Under the pieces are notes generated by a model. That model made no database searches, was not told where the DNA came from, and saw nothing but the letters and a program-made list of their open reading frames with translations. A program made the translations under genes and the position numbers. From the NCBI GenBank assembly GCA_910584965.1, contig CAJUDZ010000013.1:1-64000 (forward strand): a stretch of DNA of 64,000 nt. The letters are read 5' to 3'. This stretch comes from an uncultured Lachnospiraceae bacterium (lineage in GTDB: Bacteria > Bacillota > Clostridia > Lachnospirales > Lachnospiraceae). Shown here one piece after another: positions 16,239-26,327 of this stretch. The number at the start of each line of letters is the position of its first letter. Within the stretch, counting starts at the first letter, position 1.

Positions 16239-18653
16239 TTATTCCGCCATATAGATAGAAATTTTTTTCCCTATGGCTTCCATTGCCTCTTCGAGGCTCT
16301 TATCACCCTGTATATAGGCAATTCCTTCCTCATAAACGGCATATTCGATGAAATCATTTTCCAAATACGCCGTATCGGCCTTTTCTATGCAGTTTCTGAA
16401 AGCGGCACGCTGCTCCTCATCCGGCCAGTAAACTTCCAGGTATACCTGAAGGCCGTCGGTATTGCTCATCATATAGCCGCCGCAAAACCCGTCTTCTTCA
16501 ATACCCTTTTTACTTGCCGGCAACATGTATTCTTCAAAAGCAGCCGTATTAACAGGCAGTCCATAACAAAGGCCGGTCTGGTTTTCCTTCCCGAAACATG
16601 ACCTGACAAAATCTGCCGCCCGCTCCTGATTCTTTGACGCCGTACTGATACCGAGCATCGATACCGCCCAGAACACATTGCCGCCCTGTCCCGGCATCGC
16701 CATCCATCCGGCGTTTTCGAAACCTTCCACTTTCTGTACCGAGGTCATCATATTGTAACCGTTCATATTGTCAAATACGGAAAATACCCCGTTCACCATT
16801 TCTGTCACACCGCCGAGATAACTCATCGTATCGGTTCCCGTTCTGACATCATCCAAATCGTCATATGACTCCCCGGCATATATCTCATAGTATTCATTCA
16901 TTTCATGATAACGCTTTATCACATTTTCGGAAATCCCGTCCATCTGCGCGTCATATATCCGCTTTGTCTGTCTTAAAAACTGCGAAACCGCATCTTTATT
17001 CAGTTCTCCGGTTTCCGTTATCCAGGCGGGCGCACAGGCCATGGAAAATATACGCATAATAGCCTTTTCCGAACAGAATCCCAGCAGATCTTTTCCCGGA
17101 TTTTCCGCCCGCAGTACTTCTACCATATCCGCAATGCCTTCAATGTCCTGAACTTCCGAAAGATATTTTTTGTCCGCCATCATAACCGGAATCCGCATTT
17201 CGCAAGGCATTGCATAGATTTGCCCGTCTTTTTTCATCGCCTCCACGATGTTGTCAAACAGCCCTTCGCTCCGGCTGATTTCTTCCAGAACCGGTCCCAG
17301 ATCGAGCAAAAGACCTTTTTCCAGATAAGCATCAAGCGGCATGTTGTCAAGCAGTATCACATCCGGCCCCTCACCGGCCATGATCTTTGTATTCAGTGCT
17401 TTGACAGCGTCTTCCTTCGTAACGGAACTGCTGCCATCCATCCCGATTTCAAACTCAATATAAACCTCCGGATTTCTGGCCTGATACATGCTGATCGCCT
17501 GTCTGATCGTTTCGTTGTCAGTCAGCCCGTATACCGTTATTTTCTCGCCGGGCTTCGTCGGAATGTCGGCATCATAAACAAAACGAACCTGTCTGCCGCC
17601 TTCAAACAGTGCCAGAAATTCATTATTTTCAAGAGCAAGCATACTCTGAAGCCTGTAGGAAGGATTTCCGAAACTGCAAAGACTTCCGTCAATGATCTGC
17701 TCCATCACGCTTCCGCCGATTACATGCCGGTACAGCCCTTTTTCCCCGGCCAGGTAAAGAACCTCATCCCCGCCGAAAAAATAGTATAATTTATAGGTGT
17801 TATCAAAATCATATCCGTCGTTCCTGTCTCCGTAATTTGTGCTGACAAATGCCGTCAGTACTTCATCTTCTATAAACTTTTCTTCCGCCATATCATAAAG
17901 CACGGGTCCTTCAAAACGATTCCCGTCTATCAGCATAAGATCTCCCTGAAACCGTAACAGTTCCGGTCTTCCGTCGTCCAGCGCGAGAAACAGTTCGCTG
18001 CTCCCGTCTTCCTTCACTTCGTATAGGCTGGAGCTTCCTATCGTGCTGACGAAAATCCTGCCGTTATCCGCTATATAAATCTTATACAGTTCGTCTCCTG
18101 CATCCATAACCGATACGTCCGCCGAAATTTTCGTATTGTCCGGTTTGATGATTAAAACCTGAAGATTGAGTTCATAATCAAAAGGATTTTCGGATATGTT
18201 CTCTTCTTCCTCTTCCGTTCCGCCTTCTGAAATCTCCCCGTCCGTCTGACAAATCAGCGCGACCGTATTATCGGGACCGACCGCCATGCTGCTGATATAG
18301 ACGCCTTCTTCCAGCATTTCCGTCCTCCAGCTTCTTGTATCCGTCTTCCAGATTTTGCCGTTATCCCCTGTTTTCAGAAATTCTCCGTTTATATCTGAAA
18401 TCAGCAGATTTCCATCTGCCAACTGATATAGCTCGTTCCCCTGACCGGAAATTTCCTCCGATAAATCCGCCGTTTCTTCCACATAACGCCCCATCGCCTC
18501 TAAAGACAGCCCTCCGCTTTGTCCGCCGAAGCCATTTCCGTCATCGGCTGCCGCCATACCATTTCCTGCGCCGCATCCTGAAAGGGACGCGGCGAACAAC
18601 GCCAACAATAGTAAAAATACAATCTTTCCGTTATTTTTTCTTCTCGATATCAT
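16239..18653 (-). CDS. Lipoprotein: Asp-box N-terminal half plus ABC solute-binding C-terminal half (copy 1)
   Basis: 804 residues. A signal peptide ends in the lipobox LSGC. After an acidic linker comes the conserved AMGRYVE, then a repeat-rich region (about 60-370) with an Asp-box (TGDNGKIW) and strand motifs such as NGRIFVST. From about 375 it resembles family-1 solute-binding proteins (KITVYGLTDNETIRQAISMYQARNPEV; later ALNTKIMAGEGPDVILLD). The lipoprotein would sit outside the membrane and feed the two permeases. The front half is absent from ordinary binding proteins and may form a propeller that holds a polymer. Two related genes lie upstream. Confidence 0.8.
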   Translation of the reverse strand: MISRRKNNGKIVFLLLLALFAASLSGCGAGNGMAAADDGNGFGGQSGGLSLEAMGRYVEETADLSEEISGQGNELYQLADGNLLISDINGEFLKTGDNGKIWKTDTRSWRTEMLEEGVYISSMAVGPDNTVALICQTDGEISEGGTEEEEENISENPFDYELNLQVLIIKPDNTKISADVSVMDAGDELYKIYIADNGRIFVSTIGSSSLYEVKEDGSSELFLALDDGRPELLRFQGDLMLIDGNRFEGPVLYDMAEEKFIEDEVLTAFVSTNYGDRNDGYDFDNTYKLYYFFGGDEVLYLAGEKGLYRHVIGGSVMEQIIDGSLCSFGNPSYRLQSMLALENNEFLALFEGGRQVRFVYDADIPTKPGEKITVYGLTDNETIRQAISMYQARNPEVYIEFEIGMDGSSSVTKEDAVKALNTKIMAGEGPDVILLDNMPLDAYLEKGLLLDLGPVLEEISRSEGLFDNIVEAMKKDGQIYAMPCEMRIPVMMADKKYLSEVQDIEGIADMVEVLRAENPGKDLLGFCSEKAIMRIFSMACAPAWITETGELNKDAVSQFLRQTKRIYDAQMDGISENVIKRYHEMNEYYEIYAGESYDDLDDVRTGTDTMSYLGGVTEMVNGVFSVFDNMNGYNMMTSVQKVEGFENAGWMAMPGQGGNVFWAVSMLGISTASKNQERAADFVRSCFGKENQTGLCYGLPVNTAAFEEYMLPASKKGIEEDGFCGGYMMSNTDGLQVYLEVYWPDEEQRAAFRNCIEKADTAYLENDFIEYAVYEEGIAYIQGDKSLEEAMEAIGKKISIYMAE

Positions 18654-18733
18654 CTTTTTATACTCCCGTAATAACCAGTTTTTTAAACCACGAAAAGAAC
18701 CGCCGGAAAACGATTCTCTTCGTACTATGTTTT

Positions 18734-21141
18734 TTATTCTGCCATGTAAAGAGCGATTCGCTTCTCAATTGCATTAAGCGCATCTTCAAGGCTTCTTAGC
18801 CCTTGCAGATAGCCGCCGCCTTCCTCGTAAACGGCATTCTCAAGCATTCTGTCTTCAATATAGGGTGTGTCTGCGGATTCGATACATTTCCTGATATCCT
18901 CCTTCTGTTTCTCGTCCGGCCAGTAGGATATAAAACTTGCTTCTTCACCTTCCGGCGTTCCCATGCTTTCCCAGCTAAAAGCTCCGGTTTCGTCCACCAG
19001 ACTTTCATCCGGTACAAATACCTGTTCAAAGGCTGCCTGGTTTACCGGGAAACCGGTCCAGATCGCCGCCTGGTTTTCCTTTCCGAGACAGAGTCTAATG
19101 AAATCCTCCGCCATTTCGGGATGTTTTGATGCAGCGCTGATTCCGAGCAATGTGTTGGCGCAGAAAACGTTACTGCTCTGTCCGTTCATGACAGACCACA
19201 CATCATTTTCATAGCCGCTTACCTTATTAATGGAAGTCATCTCCGCAAAGGCCCTTTGTCCGTCCAGTGCTCCGTAAAATATGCTTATATACTGTGCCGT
19301 ATATAACAGTGCCCCTGCCCCGGTCCGCAGATAACGGGAATCGTCCATCGGCTCTCCAAACGCCTCCATATAACTTTCGCTGGCACGGCTGTATTCATCA
19401 ATATTTTTCTGCGGAAGCCCTTCTATCTGGGCGTCATAAATCCGTTTTGTCTGCACCAGAAATTCTTCGATTGCTTCCCTGTTGACTTCCCCGCTTTCCG
19501 TAATCCATGCCGGAACACAGGACATGGAAAAGAACCGCATAATTCCCCTGGTCGAGCAGATTCTCATAACAGCCTTCCCCGGATTGTCCCTCCGCAATGC
19601 TTCCATTCCATCGGCAATGCCTTTCAAATCCGTCATCTGCGATATGTATTTCTCTTCTCCGGCAATCGTCGGAATATGGATTTCACAGGGCATCGCATAG
19701 ATCTTATCCTCTGTTTTCATTGCATCTACAAGATTTCCGAACAACGCTTCCTCGCCGCTCATTCCGTCTATCAATGCGCCCATGTCTGAAAGCAGCCCCT
19801 TTTCGATATAAGAATCGAGCGGCATATCATCCAATATCAGGACATCCGGCCCTTCTCCCGCCATAATCTTTGTATTCACGCTCTTTAAAGCATCTTCCCT
19901 TGTTATGGAACTGCCTTCCGCCATGCCCACCTCGTACTGTACCATAACGTCCGGATTCGCCGTCTGATACAGAGAAACCGCCTGTTGTATCGTCTTATTC
20001 TCCTTCAGGCTGTATACCTTAATCAGTTTATCCGGTACGGTGGGAATTTCCGCATCATATACAAAGCGTACCAGTTTGGCGCCTGCAAACAGGGCAAGAA
20101 ATTCATTATTTTCTACCATCGCCATTCCCTGCAGTACTTCGGACGGATTGCCGAACATACAGAGGCTTCCGTCAATGATCTGCTCCATCGCGCTGCCGCC
20201 GAGTACATGTCTGTGAAGCCCTTTTTCTCCCGCCAGGTAAAGAACATTCTCTTCTCCCGCAAAGAAATACATATCAAATCCGTCGTCGCTATTGAACTGA
20301 TTCCCGCCGTTATAATAATCCTTAACAAAATCATTAAGCGTCTGATCACCCTTTACATATTCTTCTTTCTCGATATCATAAAAAAGAAGCGTCTCATAGG
20401 AATAACTGTCCATGATGAGCAGGTTACCGTGGAACTGCATAAAAGCCGGCCTTCCGTTCGGTACCGTCAGGTAAAGCTCGCAGCTTCCGTCCTCTTTTAC
20501 CTCATACAGGTCATCGCTGCCCCCCATGCTTACGAAAACCCTTCCGTCTTCCGATACGCCGATACTGCTCGGATACAGTTCCGTCGAAGGCGGCTCGACC
20601 GAAACTTCCGTACCGTCCGCTTTGATCACCAGCGCACGCCATTCTCATCCATCTCACCCAGAACGAGCGCCGTCGTGGAATCCGCCCCAATCTCTATTGT
20701 GACAACATAACTGTCTTTTTCTTCCAGCCTGCTCAGCCAGGGCTTTTTCTCTTCTTCCCAGGTTACGCCGTTATCTTTGGAAACAAGAAACGGCTTGTTG
20801 CCATTGCTGATAATCAGGGTGCCGTCCGCAAGCTGGAACAGCCTGTTCTGATATCCGGAAAGGCGGTCTGACAAATCCGTAACCTGTTCCACATAACGTC
20901 CCATTGCCTGACTGTCCGCAGGCTGCCCTTCCGCATTCTGATCGTTATCTTCTGTCTGACCGGCGCCGTCATTATCCGCGTTCTTACCGTTTTCCTCTTC
21001 GGCGCTGTCCGTACCGCCCGTTTCCGAAACCGGCGTATTATCCGCTGCCGGATTCTTTCCGCATCCGCCAAGAAATGTCAGAAGCAAAGCAAACATAATA
21101 ATCACCGCTGCCGCTTTTTTACCTTTTTTATTTCCGTTCAT
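18734..21141 (-). pseudogene. Frameshifted lipoprotein of the same Asp-box/solute-binding family (copy 2)
   Basis: Two reading frames together match the whole length of the neighbouring paralogues. 20626-21141 encodes the signal peptide with lipobox LGGC, AMGRYVEQ and an Asp-box (SKDNGVTW), ending at TGG TGA. 18734-20629 continues in another frame with ALVIKADGTEV..., matching LMLIKPDGTQV of copy 3, and runs through the solute-binding half. The junction near 20626-20635 looks like loss of one base. The second part alone could start at GTG 20629 but would lack a signal peptide. The break may be a true mutation, phase variation or a sequencing error; all other segments look intact. Confidence 0.8.
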
Positions 21142-21155
21142 TTATTATCACACTC

Positions 21156-23513
21156 CTATTCTTTCATATACAAGGACGCCTTCTTCTCTATGCTGTCCAA
21201 AGTTTCTTCCAGGCTCTGCTCTCCCCGCAAATAGTTACTTCCCGCTTCATATACCGCCTCTTCCAATACGGCATCTTCCAGATACGGAACCGATACCGTT
21301 TCCATAAGACTCTGCAGTTTCCTGATCTGCTCTTCTCCCGGCCAATAAACCGTCAATGTAAAAATCCGTCCGTCTTCATCCATCATCGCGAGACTGCTGT
21401 ATTCTTCATCATCTGCAGTCTCTTCTTTCCTGATGCTGTCAAAAGCCGCTCTGTTGACCGCAAATCCTCTGAATAAAGACAACTGGTTTTCCTTTCCAAG
21501 AAGCACCCGCAGGAAATCTTCCGCCAGCTCTTTATTTTCAGAAACGGCGCTGATACCCGTCAGCGTTCTGGGATAAAAAATATTGCCGCCCATCAGCGCG
21601 ATTTCATGATCTTCATACTCCGCCATACGCCGTATGGAACACAGTGCGGCATATTCATATTCGCCGCTCATGAGAGAACACAATATCCGGCGCTGTCCCA
21701 TCAGATAGTCCATATAATCCATATTTTCCCTGTTCATTTCGGAATCGGTCTCAGGGTCAATTCCGTATATCTCCATCATTAAATCATTCCGCTCATCATA
21801 CCGAACAAACGCTTCTTCCGATAATCCGTCCATCTGCGCGTCATAAATTCTTTTCATCTGCATCAGATAATCTTCCAGCGCTTCCCGGCTTATTTCACCG
21901 CTTTCGGTTTTCCAGGAAGGAACGGAAACCATGGAAAACAGCCTCATAACGGTCTGGGCCGAACAGAGCCCGAACAAATTTTTACCCGGCTGCGCTTCCC
22001 GCAGTTCTTCCAGCGCATCTGCAAGGCCGGATAAATCCGCGGCTTTGGAAGTATAACTTTCCGGCCCGTATATTACCGGTAATTCTATTTCGCAGGGCAT
22101 CATATAAATTTTATCGTCCGTCCGGAAAGCATCCACCAGATTGTCAAACAGTGCATCTTCTCCGTCCAGATCATCAAGCACCGGACTTAAATCGAGAAGC
22201 AGCCCTTTTTCCATATAAGAATCCACCGGGAGACTGTCCAATATCAGGACATCCGGCCCGTCATCCGCCATCATCTTTGTGTTCAGACTTTTCAGAGCAT
22301 CCTCTCTTGTGACGGAACTTCCTTCCTTCATGCCGACTTCATATTCGACATACGCTTCCGGACAGGCCATCTGATACAGGGTAACCGCCTGTAAGACAGT
22401 GTTATTCTCTTTCAGGCTGTATACTTTCAGTTTTTTAGCCGGAACCGTCGGAATATCCGGGTTGTATGTAAACTTTACCACCGCTCCTCCGCTGAATAAT
22501 GCCAGAAATTCGCGATTATCAAGCGCCGTCATTCCGCGCAGGGCAAAAGACGGATTGTTAAAAACGCTGAGCTTCCCGTCTATCACCTGTTCGATGGCAT
22601 TTCCGCCGATCACATGCCGGTGCAGCCCGTTCTTTCCCGCAAGATACAGAATATTTTCCTCTCCCATGAAAAAATATAAATCATAAAAACCGCCGCCGTT
22701 ATTCGACCTGTCCTTATAATTTTCTTTCAGGAAATCTTTCAGGACTTCATCCTCAATATATTCTTTCTTTTCCATATCATAGATCAGCAGCGTTTCATAA
22801 TCCCAGCCGTCCGCTATCATCAGATTATTCTGGAATGTTATCAGCATAGGCGCCGATTCCAGTGTCAGAAAAATCGTACTGCTGCCGTCGTCCTGTATCT
22901 CATATAAATTCGGCCCATATGTGCTGACAAAAATTCTTCCCTGATCCGATATCCACGCCATCCGCAGACTCTCGTCTTCTTCTGTCAGAGAAATTTCAAC
23001 CGACACCTGCGTTCCGTCGGGTTTTATGAGCATCAGTTGATTATTGTTGACAAACGGATTTTCTTCCTCCTGTGGATTATCCTGCCCGGCATCATAGATG
23101 ACCGCGATCGTATTATCTCTTCCGACCGCAATGTTCTCAATGGAACCCTTTTCCGCCAGCGCCTTTTTCCAGTTTTCTGCGCTTTCATCCGCCTCCCAGG
23201 TTTCCCCGTTATCCGCGGAATTTAAAAATTCATTGGCATAATCCGTTATAACAAGTTTCCCGTCCGCCATCCGGAATAGATTGTTACCATAACCGACTCT
23301 GTCCTCCAGATCGATAATCTTTTCCACATAACGTCCCATCGCAAAAGCGTCCGGAGACTGTTCCTCTTCTCCCCGGTCGTCCGAAACGTTCCGTTCCTTT
23401 TCGTGACCGGAGCCGGGTCCGCATCCGGCCAGCGAAACTGCCAGTATGGATAAAGATAATATAACCGCCGGTATTCTGTTTCTTTTCCCGAATTCTCTTA
23501 TTTTCCGAAGCAT
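21156..23513 (-). CDS. Lipoprotein: Asp-box N-terminal half plus ABC solute-binding C-terminal half (copy 3, operon first gene)
   Basis: About 785 residues. A basic N-terminus and hydrophobic stretch end in lipobox LAGC. Then come the conserved AMGRYVEK, an Asp-box (SADNGETW), repeat-like strands (QGRIFVSTYGPNLYEI) and, from about 375, a solute-binding half (KLKVYSLKENNTVLQAVTLYQM; LNTKMMADDGPDVLILD). A GTG at 23525 lies within GAGGAG, so ATG 23513 is preferred. It is the first gene after the regulated promoter at 23580-23612. The three copies differ widely in sequence, so they may bind different ligands rather than be simple dosage copies. Confidence 0.8.
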   Translation of the reverse strand: MLRKIREFGKRNRIPAVILSLSILAVSLAGCGPGSGHEKERNVSDDRGEEEQSPDAFAMGRYVEKIIDLEDRVGYGNNLFRMADGKLVITDYANEFLNSADNGETWEADESAENWKKALAEKGSIENIAVGRDNTIAVIYDAGQDNPQEEENPFVNNNQLMLIKPDGTQVSVEISLTEEDESLRMAWISDQGRIFVSTYGPNLYEIQDDGSSTIFLTLESAPMLITFQNNLMIADGWDYETLLIYDMEKKEYIEDEVLKDFLKENYKDRSNNGGGFYDLYFFMGEENILYLAGKNGLHRHVIGGNAIEQVIDGKLSVFNNPSFALRGMTALDNREFLALFSGGAVVKFTYNPDIPTVPAKKLKVYSLKENNTVLQAVTLYQMACPEAYVEYEVGMKEGSSVTREDALKSLNTKMMADDGPDVLILDSLPVDSYMEKGLLLDLSPVLDDLDGEDALFDNLVDAFRTDDKIYMMPCEIELPVIYGPESYTSKAADLSGLADALEELREAQPGKNLFGLCSAQTVMRLFSMVSVPSWKTESGEISREALEDYLMQMKRIYDAQMDGLSEEAFVRYDERNDLMMEIYGIDPETDSEMNRENMDYMDYLMGQRRILCSLMSGEYEYAALCSIRRMAEYEDHEIALMGGNIFYPRTLTGISAVSENKELAEDFLRVLLGKENQLSLFRGFAVNRAAFDSIRKEETADDEEYSSLAMMDEDGRIFTLTVYWPGEEQIRKLQSLMETVSVPYLEDAVLEEAVYEAGSNYLRGEQSLEETLDSIEKKASLYMKE

Positions 23514-23579
23514 ACCCCTTTTCACTCCTCTGCGTTCCTTTTCTGCCTTTCCCCGGCAGTTTATTTCTTTACGATAAAC

Positions 23580-23612
23580 ATCATAGCAGGTTTATCTCTA
23601 AGGAATCTCTAA
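23580..23612 (-). promoter_or_regulatory. Promoter of the lipoprotein/ABC operon with regulator direct repeat
   Basis: Minus strand: TTAGAGA-N4-TTAGAGA (23595-23612), an 11-base direct repeat typical of OmpR/PhoB-class regulators, lies 9 bases ahead of an extended -10 TGCTATGAT (23580-23588) and takes the place of a -35. Confidence 0.65.
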
Positions 23613-23712
23613 AATAACGGGGAATCTGATGGAAATTTCTTCTCTTTATCTGACTTTAACGAGAACAGAATAAGAAATTATTTCATAGAGAGAAATAAAG
23701 AGAATCCGTTCC

Positions 23713-23760
23713 TTAGAGAATAATTAAAGATTCGCCTGTTAAAATAAAATGTGATATGAT
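23713..23760 (+). promoter_or_regulatory. Promoter of the two-component system with matching direct repeat
   Basis: Plus strand: TTAGAGA-N4-TTAAAGA (23713-23730) precedes an extended -10 TGATATGAT (23752-23760). A weaker version (ATAGAGA-N4-TAAAGAG) lies at 23685-23703. The match with the divergent promoter suggests that one regulator controls both units. Confidence 0.6.
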
Positions 23761-23761
23761 A

Positions 23762-23804
23762 CCCTTAGTGGGCATGAGAGCACAGCCTTTGTCCGCCGAG
23801 GGGG
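23762..23804 (+). repeat. Leader hairpin, member of the dispersed CCCTCnGTGGACAAGGG family
   Basis: CCCTTAGTGGGCA (23762-23774) pairs with TTGTCCGCCGAGGGG downstream (about 23789-23803), giving roughly 13 pairs with wobbles. It lies in the leader of the response-regulator gene, just before its ribosome-binding site, so it may affect translation. Confidence 0.55.
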
Positions 23805-23816
23805 AGAAAGAGGATT

Positions 23817-24497
23817 ATGATAATGAGAATTTTACTTGCTGAAGATGACAGACAGCTGAACAATACACTGACTTATCAGCTGGAAACGGAAGGATTTACA
23901 GTGGATTCCTGTCTGGACGGGGAAGAAGCGCTTTTCTATGGCGAGCAGAATATTTACGATATCATCCTGTTAGACAGAATGCTTCCTCATCTGGAAGGAA
24001 CGGACGTTTTGACGTCTTTGAGAAAAAAGGGAATTTTAACGCCCATTATCCTGATTACGGCGCTCGGCACTTTATCCGATAAAGTAACCGGCCTCGATCT
24101 TGGCGCAGACGATTATCTGGTCAAGCCTTTTGCGTTTGAAGAACTTCTTGCCCGCATCCGCTGTGTTGCCAGAAGGCCGCATACTCTGACAGGTTCCGAT
24201 ACGCTGACAGTTTCGGATGTTACCTGGCAGGCGCAGGAAAGCATCCTGAAGGGCCCTTCCGGAAGCTGTACCCTCTCCAAAAGGGAAGCCGCCCTGCTGG
24301 AAACTTTCCTGCGCTCCAAAGGACAGACCTTACCGCGTCAGACGCTTCTGCTGAAAGTATGGGGACCGGACAGCGATGTGGAAGAGGGAAATCTTGACAA
24401 TTACATCCATTTTTTACGGAGACGCTTACAGATCACCGGAAGCAGCCTGCAGATTAAAACGATACGCGGCATCGGATACAGCCTTCAGGAGAAATAG
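23817..24497 (+). CDS. OmpR/PhoB-family response regulator
   Basis: 226 residues: receiver domain with the acidic pair (LLAEDD), phospho-acceptor Asp in DIILLDRMLP, the switch residue in ITALG and Lys in LVKPF; then a winged-helix DNA-binding domain ending RGIGYSLQ. Translation may start at 23817 or at the ATG at 23823. The histidine kinase gene follows 3 bases after the stop. It probably binds the TTAGAGA direct repeats upstream and so controls itself and the divergent lipoprotein/ABC operon. Confidence 0.93.
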   Translation: MIMRILLAEDDRQLNNTLTYQLETEGFTVDSCLDGEEALFYGEQNIYDIILLDRMLPHLEGTDVLTSLRKKGILTPIILITALGTLSDKVTGLDLGADDYLVKPFAFEELLARIRCVARRPHTLTGSDTLTVSDVTWQAQESILKGPSGSCTLSKREAALLETFLRSKGQTLPRQTLLLKVWGPDSDVEEGNLDNYIHFLRRRLQITGSSLQIKTIRGIGYSLQEK

Positions 24498-24500
24498 TTC

Positions 24501-25796
24501 ATGTTCAGAAAAGTACACATACGGCTTACTCTGCTCTGTGCGGGAATCACGGCTGTCATTATGATTATTATGTCCCTCTGTTATCTCTATGTTTCGGAAA
24601 CCGGACTTTACAGAAATCAGTTCCAGTCTTTTCAAAACGATATCAATACCATTACCACCAATCTGGAGCAGCAGTCCGTCATCTCTATGGAATGGCTGTC
24701 CAAAATGGAAGCGCAGGGAAATTATCTTTTTTATGTGCTGGACGGCGGCATTCCTTTTCTATATAATCAGCTGAACGATACCGGGGAAAGCTCCGCAAGA
24801 AGTCTTCTCCTGGAAGAATGCCGGAAAGCTTATCAGTCTGTGACAATAACGGACACAGAAAAGCAGTCGGATTCTTCTTATTTATCCAGCCATTTTGAAT
24901 TTGAGTTCGTTTCCGAATCTACCGGCAGCCGCTATTTCGGAAGCGTTATCAGTATGGGAAAATATGCTTCTTCCCTGGAAATTATCGTTCTGTCTTCCCT
25001 TCAGCCTCTGGAACAGCAGATTATGGAACAGCGTTTTCATTTCATTTTAATAGACCTGGCCGCCATTTTCCTGTTGACTGTCTTTTCCTGGCTCTTCACC
25101 GGGCTTCTTTTGAAACCGATTATGGAAAACCACCGGAAACAGGTACAGTTTGTCGCGTCCGCTTCCCACGAACTGCGCACCCCGCTTGCCGTTATTTTAT
25201 CGGCTGCCGAATGCTGTAAAAGCGCCCCTTCGGAAAAACTGGAAGGCTTCTTAAAAACCATCAGCCAGGAAGGCCTGCGCATGTCGGCTCTCGTAAACGA
25301 TATGCTCACATTGTCCGGCTCCGATAATCAGCGCTTCTCCGTCCGGCCGAAGCCGATTGAACTGGATACGCTCCTGATGAACTCCTATGAAGCTTTTGAC
25401 CCGCTGGCCCAGGACAAGTCCATTGCGCTTTCCATCATCCTTCCGGAAAAGGCGCTCCCGCTTTGTTCCGCCGACCCGGAACGCATCAGCCAGGTCGTTT
25501 CCATCCTTCTGCATAATGCAATCAGCTATACCCCGGAACACGGCCGGATAGAACTGTCCCTTTTCCATAAAAAGGAGCATTTTTATCTGTCCGTCAAAGA
25601 TAACGGCATCGGCATTGCCGACGAAGACAAAAAGAAAATTTTCGACCGCTTTTACCGGGTTGAAAAATCCCGAAGCACAAAAGATCACTTCGGGTTAGGA
25701 CTTTCCATCGCTTATGAAATTGTAAAGGCACACGGCGGAAACATTCAGGTTGCGGACGCCGACGGCGGCGGGAGCATTTTTACGGTGATCTTATAA
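24501..25796 (+). CDS. Sensor histidine kinase
   Basis: 431 residues with two membrane helices (about 10-32 and 178-200) bounding a 145-residue outer sensing domain, no obvious HAMP, an H-box ASHELRTPLA, and HATPase motifs (LHNAISYTP, DNGIGI, FGLGLSI). It partners the response regulator directly upstream. The outer domain is not recognised. The stop comes 2 bases before the end of the convergent small membrane protein gene, leaving no room for an ordinary terminator. Confidence 0.93.
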   Translation: MFRKVHIRLTLLCAGITAVIMIIMSLCYLYVSETGLYRNQFQSFQNDINTITTNLEQQSVISMEWLSKMEAQGNYLFYVLDGGIPFLYNQLNDTGESSARSLLLEECRKAYQSVTITDTEKQSDSSYLSSHFEFEFVSESTGSRYFGSVISMGKYASSLEIIVLSSLQPLEQQIMEQRFHFILIDLAAIFLLTVFSWLFTGLLLKPIMENHRKQVQFVASASHELRTPLAVILSAAECCKSAPSEKLEGFLKTISQEGLRMSALVNDMLTLSGSDNQRFSVRPKPIELDTLLMNSYEAFDPLAQDKSIALSIILPEKALPLCSADPERISQVVSILLHNAISYTPEHGRIELSLFHKKEHFYLSVKDNGIGIADEDKKKIFDRFYRVEKSRSTKDHFGLGLSIAYEIVKAHGGNIQVADADGGGSIFTVIL

Positions 25797-25798
25797 AA

Positions 25799-26251
25799 CT
25801 ACGGTTGTAGTTCTTCTCCGTATTTTTGATAAAGTTCCTTCAATTTATCCAGGTCTTCTTCCGAGACGCTCTGCTCCAGATATTGCTGTACCTCTTCAAT
25901 AGATTCAGAATTGATGCCGTCTTCCACAATCTCCATACAATCGGATATGGTCTGGCCGTTTGCGTACTTACCGATAATTTCCTGCGCCTGTTCTTTATCT
26001 TCTTCGTCCATATTGTCAACGATTTCTTTTGCTTTCTCGGCCGCCTGCGGATCTCCCATATCTTCAAGCGCTTTCTCGATCACCTGCTTTGTTACCTGTT
26101 CGGCAACTTTTTCCGTCACCGCATCCTTGACCGTATCTGCGATATATCCCTTGCTGAGTGCGGCGATAACGATAAGACATGCCACAATCACCAGGCTCAA
26201 AAATATGATTTTTCCGGTTCCCTTTTTCTTTTTCCTGCGTCTTTTTGCCAT
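25799..26251 (-). CDS. Small single-helix membrane protein, unknown function
   Basis: 150 residues: a strongly basic start (AKRRRKKKKG), one membrane helix (about 15-35) and an acidic, mostly helical outer part with repeated EIV/EII segments. Not recognised. A longer frame begins at 26308, but ATG 26251 follows GGAGA at good spacing. It lies downstream of proS with a hairpin between them. Confidence 0.65.
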   Translation of the reverse strand: MAKRRRKKKKGTGKIIFLSLVIVACLIVIAALSKGYIADTVKDAVTEKVAEQVTKQVIEKALEDMGDPQAAEKAKEIVDNMDEEDKEQAQEIIGKYANGQTISDCMEIVEDGINSESIEEVQQYLEQSVSEEDLDKLKELYQKYGEELQP

Positions 26252-26276
26252 GTGCGGGTCTCCTTTAACTATTTTG

Positions 26277-26300
26277 GCGCAGGCTGTTCTCAGCCTGCGC
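26277..26300 (-). terminator. Hairpin downstream of proS
   Basis: A perfect 10-bp stem GCGCAGGCTG / CAGCCTGCGC with a 4-base loop follows the proS stop. The T tract on the minus strand is poor, so it may only attenuate read-through into the next gene or act as an mRNA 3' stabiliser. Confidence 0.5.
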
Positions 26301-26327
26301 TTCCGCAATCAGATAACCTTCTCAAAA

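Noticed and set aside
18734..20629. Independent gene starting at GTG 20629
   Set aside because: Without the upstream frame it lacks a signal peptide and the conserved front section found in both paralogues; a frameshift is the simpler reading.
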